Below are positions 61,853 to 64,000 of a stretch of DNA of 64,000 nucleotides, piece after piece. Origin of the DNA: Thermoflexus hugenholtzii (GTDB lineage: Bacteria > Chloroflexota > Anaerolineae > Thermoflexales > Thermoflexaceae); the NCBI RefSeq assembly GCF_018771565.1, contig NZ_CP076326.1, positions 2,232,001-2,296,000 on the forward strand, given 5' to 3'. The translations under genes were made by a program, and so were the position numbers. The first letter of the stretch is position 1, and every line of letters begins with the position of its first letter. The notes beneath the pieces were generated by a model. The model was not told where the DNA came from, searched no databases, and saw nothing but the letters and a program-made list of their open reading frames with translations.

Positions 61853-63152
61853 AGGACTTACGCAGTTTCCTGCGCATTCCGGTCGTGGCCTTGGGTTTTA
61901 TCCCAAGGCCAGAGGACCGGCCACGGGGGTCGCCCACCGACCCCTGCCCCGGGAGCCCAAGCCCCCGAGGAATTCCACCCCCCTGCGGGCAATGTTCACC
62001 GCCGCCGCCTCGTGACGGCCCATCCTCGCCCCGCAAGGGCACGCCAAGGCGTGTCCCCTTAGCCTTTCACCCACCCTGCCGCATACCGGACACGCCCGGG
62101 ACGTGTTCTGTGGGTTCACGAAGATCAAGGGAACCCCGTAAAACCTCGCCTTGTGAACCAGAATGCGATGGAAAGTCATAATGCTCCAGAAATTGAGCAG
62201 ACGCTGCCGCATCCTCCTGGACTTTCCCTTCCCGATCCGCTCCTTCATCCCCTTCAGATCCTCCAGCACCAGGGCCGCCCGCATCCCCAGCGCCCAGGCG
62301 ATCAAGGCCAGGGCCAGATGATGCCAGAAGTTCTCCGTCTTCTCCCGGCGAATCCTTCGATGCTTGGAGGCGATCTTCTTTTTGGCCTTTGGGTTGTGCT
62401 TCCCTCTCGTCCCTTTGATCTCGCGCCGCAGATGGTCCCGGTTGATCTTCCCCACATACCCCGTGTCGATCTCCCGGATCTCGCCGGTGGAGGTCACGAA
62501 GGCCGTCAGATTCCCCTCGTTGCTGTCGATCCCGATCACCCCCTCCGGCTTATAGGGGATGGGATCCGGGAACTTCAGGGGGATGGAGAGGGAGTGGGCC
62601 GTGAGCGTCGGCTCCCCCATCCGCGCCCGCCCTGCTTTCCATTCATCCAGCAGCCGGCGATACTTGTGGTGAGGGCGGAAGGTGAGGATGATGGGCTCCG
62701 GATCCCGAGGGGAGACCGGGATCGTGACGGTCAGGAGCTCCCCGTCCCATTCAATTTTCACGGCCTGCTTGGTGAGATAAACCGATGGCCGCCGGATCTC
62801 CGGCCGGTCCGCCTGGGTCTTCCCCTTCCGCTGCTGGTTCCGGAAGCCGTGGACGATCCGGGCGCCGGATCGGATCGCTCCGTAGATGAGGTTGGAGTGG
62901 AGATCCGGATGCTGCGCGCGCAGGGAGGGATAGAGGGCCTGGATGATCGTGAAGGTGGCGGTTTTGCCGTTTTCCAAAGCATAATCAATGGCCTGCCGCT
63001 GGATGTCGGCGCAGGCCTCCATCAGGGCGCGGATCCTGGGATGCTCCTCGAATCGGAACCGCAGGCAGACCGTCGGCATCGTCGCCGCCTCCATCATGAT
63101 GATAACCCATCCGCCGCGTGGGGAGAAGGACGAATCCAACTGCGTAATTCCT
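61853..63152 (-). mobile_element. TnpB-type insertion element with 15-bp inverted ends
   Basis: The element is about 1.3 kb. AGGACTTACGCAGTT (61853-61867) and the reverse complement of AACTGCGTAATTCCT (63138-63152) match at 14 of 15 positions. Inside is a single TnpB-like gene. A 5-bp hairpin (61861-61874) and a 9-bp hairpin spanning the stop codon (61887-61910) sit at the left end. No tnpA and no clear target duplication are seen. Confidence 0.7.
61898..63079 (-). CDS. TnpB-like protein (IS200/IS605 OrfB family)
   Basis: TnpB proteins are RNA-guided nucleases of IS200/IS605 transposons. The RuvC-like domain shows IGIDSNEGNLTAF with Asp185 and VLEDLKG with Glu273. A zinc ribbon lies at Cys330, Cys333, Cys347 and Cys349. 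The third catalytic position, normally DRDxNAAxNI, reads GRHEAAAVNI, so the key Asp appears to be His356. The protein may be weak or inactive as a nuclease. Length is 393 from the ATG at 63079, which has GGAGG 8 bases upstream; an ATG at 63097 is also possible. Its 3' end lies in a 9-bp hairpin that could belong to a guide RNA. Confidence 0.85.
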   Translation of the reverse strand: MPTVCLRFRFEEHPRIRALMEACADIQRQAIDYALENGKTATFTIIQALYPSLRAQHPDLHSNLIYGAIRSGARIVHGFRNQQRKGKTQADRPEIRRPSVYLTKQAVKIEWDGELLTVTIPVSPRDPEPIILTFRPHHKYRRLLDEWKAGRARMGEPTLTAHSLSIPLKFPDPIPYKPEGVIGIDSNEGNLTAFVTSTGEIREIDTGYVGKINRDHLRREIKGTRGKHNPKAKKKIASKHRRIRREKTENFWHHLALALIAWALGMRAALVLEDLKGMKERIGKGKSRRMRQRLLNFWSIMTFHRILVHKARFYGVPLIFVNPQNTSRACPVCGRVGERLRGHALACPCGARMGRHEAAAVNIARRGVEFLGGLGSRGRGRWATPVAGPLALG

Positions 63153-63198
63153 GAGAAAATGGAAGACCGACCGTCAACGACCTGGCCCGGAGGGATCG

Positions 63199-64000
63199 AT
63201 GCCGGAGTTCTTCACGGTTCTCCCGCCCGATCAGGCGCTGGAGCGGCTGCGCGCTCACCTGAGCCCTTTGCCGGCCGAGATCCTCCCGCTCTCCGAGGCC
63301 CTCGGTCGAGCCCTGGCCCAGCCTGTCGTCGCCCCCGAGCCCCTGCCTGCGTTCCCGCGGAGCGCGATGGACGGCTATGCGGTGCGGGCGGCCGACACCT
63401 TTGGGGCCACCGAAGGCCTGCCGGCCTACCTGCGGGTGATCGGCGAGGTGCCCATGGGACGGGCCCCGGGGTTCGCCATCGGCCCGGGAGAGGCCGCCCT
63501 GATCCACACCGGGGGGATGTTGCCGGAGGGAGCCGACGCGGTGGTCATGCTGGAGCGGACCCAGCGGCTGGATGCGGAGACCATCGAGGTGTTGCGGCCG
63601 GTGGCCCCGGGGGAGAACGTCATCGCCATCGGCGAGGACATCCGGCAGGGGGAGATCGCCTTCCCGGCGGGCCATCGCCTGCGCCCCCAGGATCTGGGGG
63701 CCCTGGCCGCCCTGGGGGTGGCCCGCGTGCCGGTGGCCCGCCGCCCCCGGGTGGCCATCCTGGGCAGCGGCGATGAGATCGTGCCGCCTGACCAGCGGCC
63801 CCAGCCCGGCCAGGTGCGGGATGTCAACACCTTCTCCCTCATCGGCCTGATCCGCCAGCACGGCGGGGAGCCCCTTCCCTGCGGGATCTCCCCGGATCGC
63901 CTGGAGGTCCTGGAGGCAATGGCCCGGGAGGCCTTTGAGGCCGCCGATGTCCTGGTCTTCACCGCCGGGAGCTCCGTGAGCACGCGGGATCTCACCGCGA
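63199..64000 (+). CDS. moeA: molybdopterin molybdenumtransferase MoeA (5' part)
   Basis: MoeA inserts molybdenum into adenylated molybdopterin. The visible 267 residues contain the N-terminal AMDGYAVRAAD motif (about 57-67), the HTGGMLPEGADAVVM motif and RPRVAILGSGDEIV, which opens the MoCF-binding domain; SAGSSVSTRDL-like TAGSSVSTRD is reached at the edge. The gene runs off the right end. The ATG at 63199 has GGAGGG at 63189-63194. It is the third cofactor gene in the window, after moaA and mobB. Confidence 0.93.
   Translation, partial: MPEFFTVLPPDQALERLRAHLSPLPAEILPLSEALGRALAQPVVAPEPLPAFPRSAMDGYAVRAADTFGATEGLPAYLRVIGEVPMGRAPGFAIGPGEAALIHTGGMLPEGADAVVMLERTQRLDAETIEVLRPVAPGENVIAIGEDIRQGEIAFPAGHRLRPQDLGALAALGVARVPVARRPRVAILGSGDEIVPPDQRPQPGQVRDVNTFSLIGLIRQHGGEPLPCGISPDRLEVLEAMAREAFEAADVLVFTAGSSVSTRDLTA

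Overview
The window is a 64 kb piece of a high-GC, thermophile-like bacterial chromosome, most likely from Chloroflexota (the Anaerolineae/Thermoflexia neighbourhood). That placement is inference from gene content and style: Thr/Pro-rich lipoprotein linkers, a VanW/LysM/L,D-transpeptidase cell-wall set, a TreT-type trehalose synthase in a sugar-transport operon, ECF sigma/anti-sigma pairs and many hairpin repeats. There is no rRNA. One tRNA (Arg, anticodon TCT) is visible.

Layout. 0-6 kb: a double-domain ABC permease, then era, truB, ribF, an AmaP-like protein and scpB. 6-12.6 kb (minus strand): a sugar nucleotidyltransferase, then a compact LacI - sugar-binding protein - MalF - MalG - TreT operon with a very clear promoter and operator. 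12.7-17 kb: an orphan ABC ATPase, a PHP hydrolase, cmk, an ECF sigma/anti-sigma pair and a GT2 enzyme. 17-23 kb: a GT4 enzyme, a GT39-like membrane enzyme, moaA and an MFS transporter. 23.3-26.5 kb: secG, an oligopeptide-binding protein, then a thioredoxin-like gene interrupted by an in-frame TGA exactly at the first Cys of its CxxC motif. 26.5-27.9 kb: a decayed monooxygenase and a field of REP-like hairpins. 28-36.4 kb: an HtrA-like protease, a Ser/Thr kinase, VanW/NUDIX/LysM, MTA phosphorylase and an L,D-transpeptidase. 36.4-39 kb: anti-sigma, ECF sigma and a secreted crystallin-like protein. 39-44 kb: an AIR-synthase-like protein, a first 160-bp hairpin-repeat array, an ABC-2 exporter, lspA and a DksA/TraR-like protein. 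44-50 kb: two small genes and pstSCAB, ending in an unusual ArsC-PhoU fusion. 50-57 kb: glycerate kinase, mobB, a candidate small RNA, tRNA-Arg, a UroD-like protein, a TPR protein, a phosphoribosyltransferase and a cation/H+ antiporter. 57-64 kb: arginase, a second hairpin-repeat array, a HAD phosphatase, fabF, efp, a TnpB-like element with inverted-repeat ends and the start of moeA.

The functional themes are phosphate and arsenate handling (pstSCAB plus ArsC-PhoU), sugar import linked to trehalose synthesis, molybdenum cofactor synthesis (moaA, mobB, moeA, scattered) and cell-envelope remodelling.

The most notable observations are: (1) a putative selenocysteine-containing, membrane-anchored thioredoxin-like protein (UxxC) with a SECIS-like hairpin at the right distance; (2) the ArsC-PhoU fusion with an internal ribosome binding site; (3) two matching hairpins between a binding-protein gene and its permease genes; (4) three palindrome-rich repeat arrays, one showing compensatory changes; and (5) a promoter- and terminator-bounded transcript with no convincing ORF.
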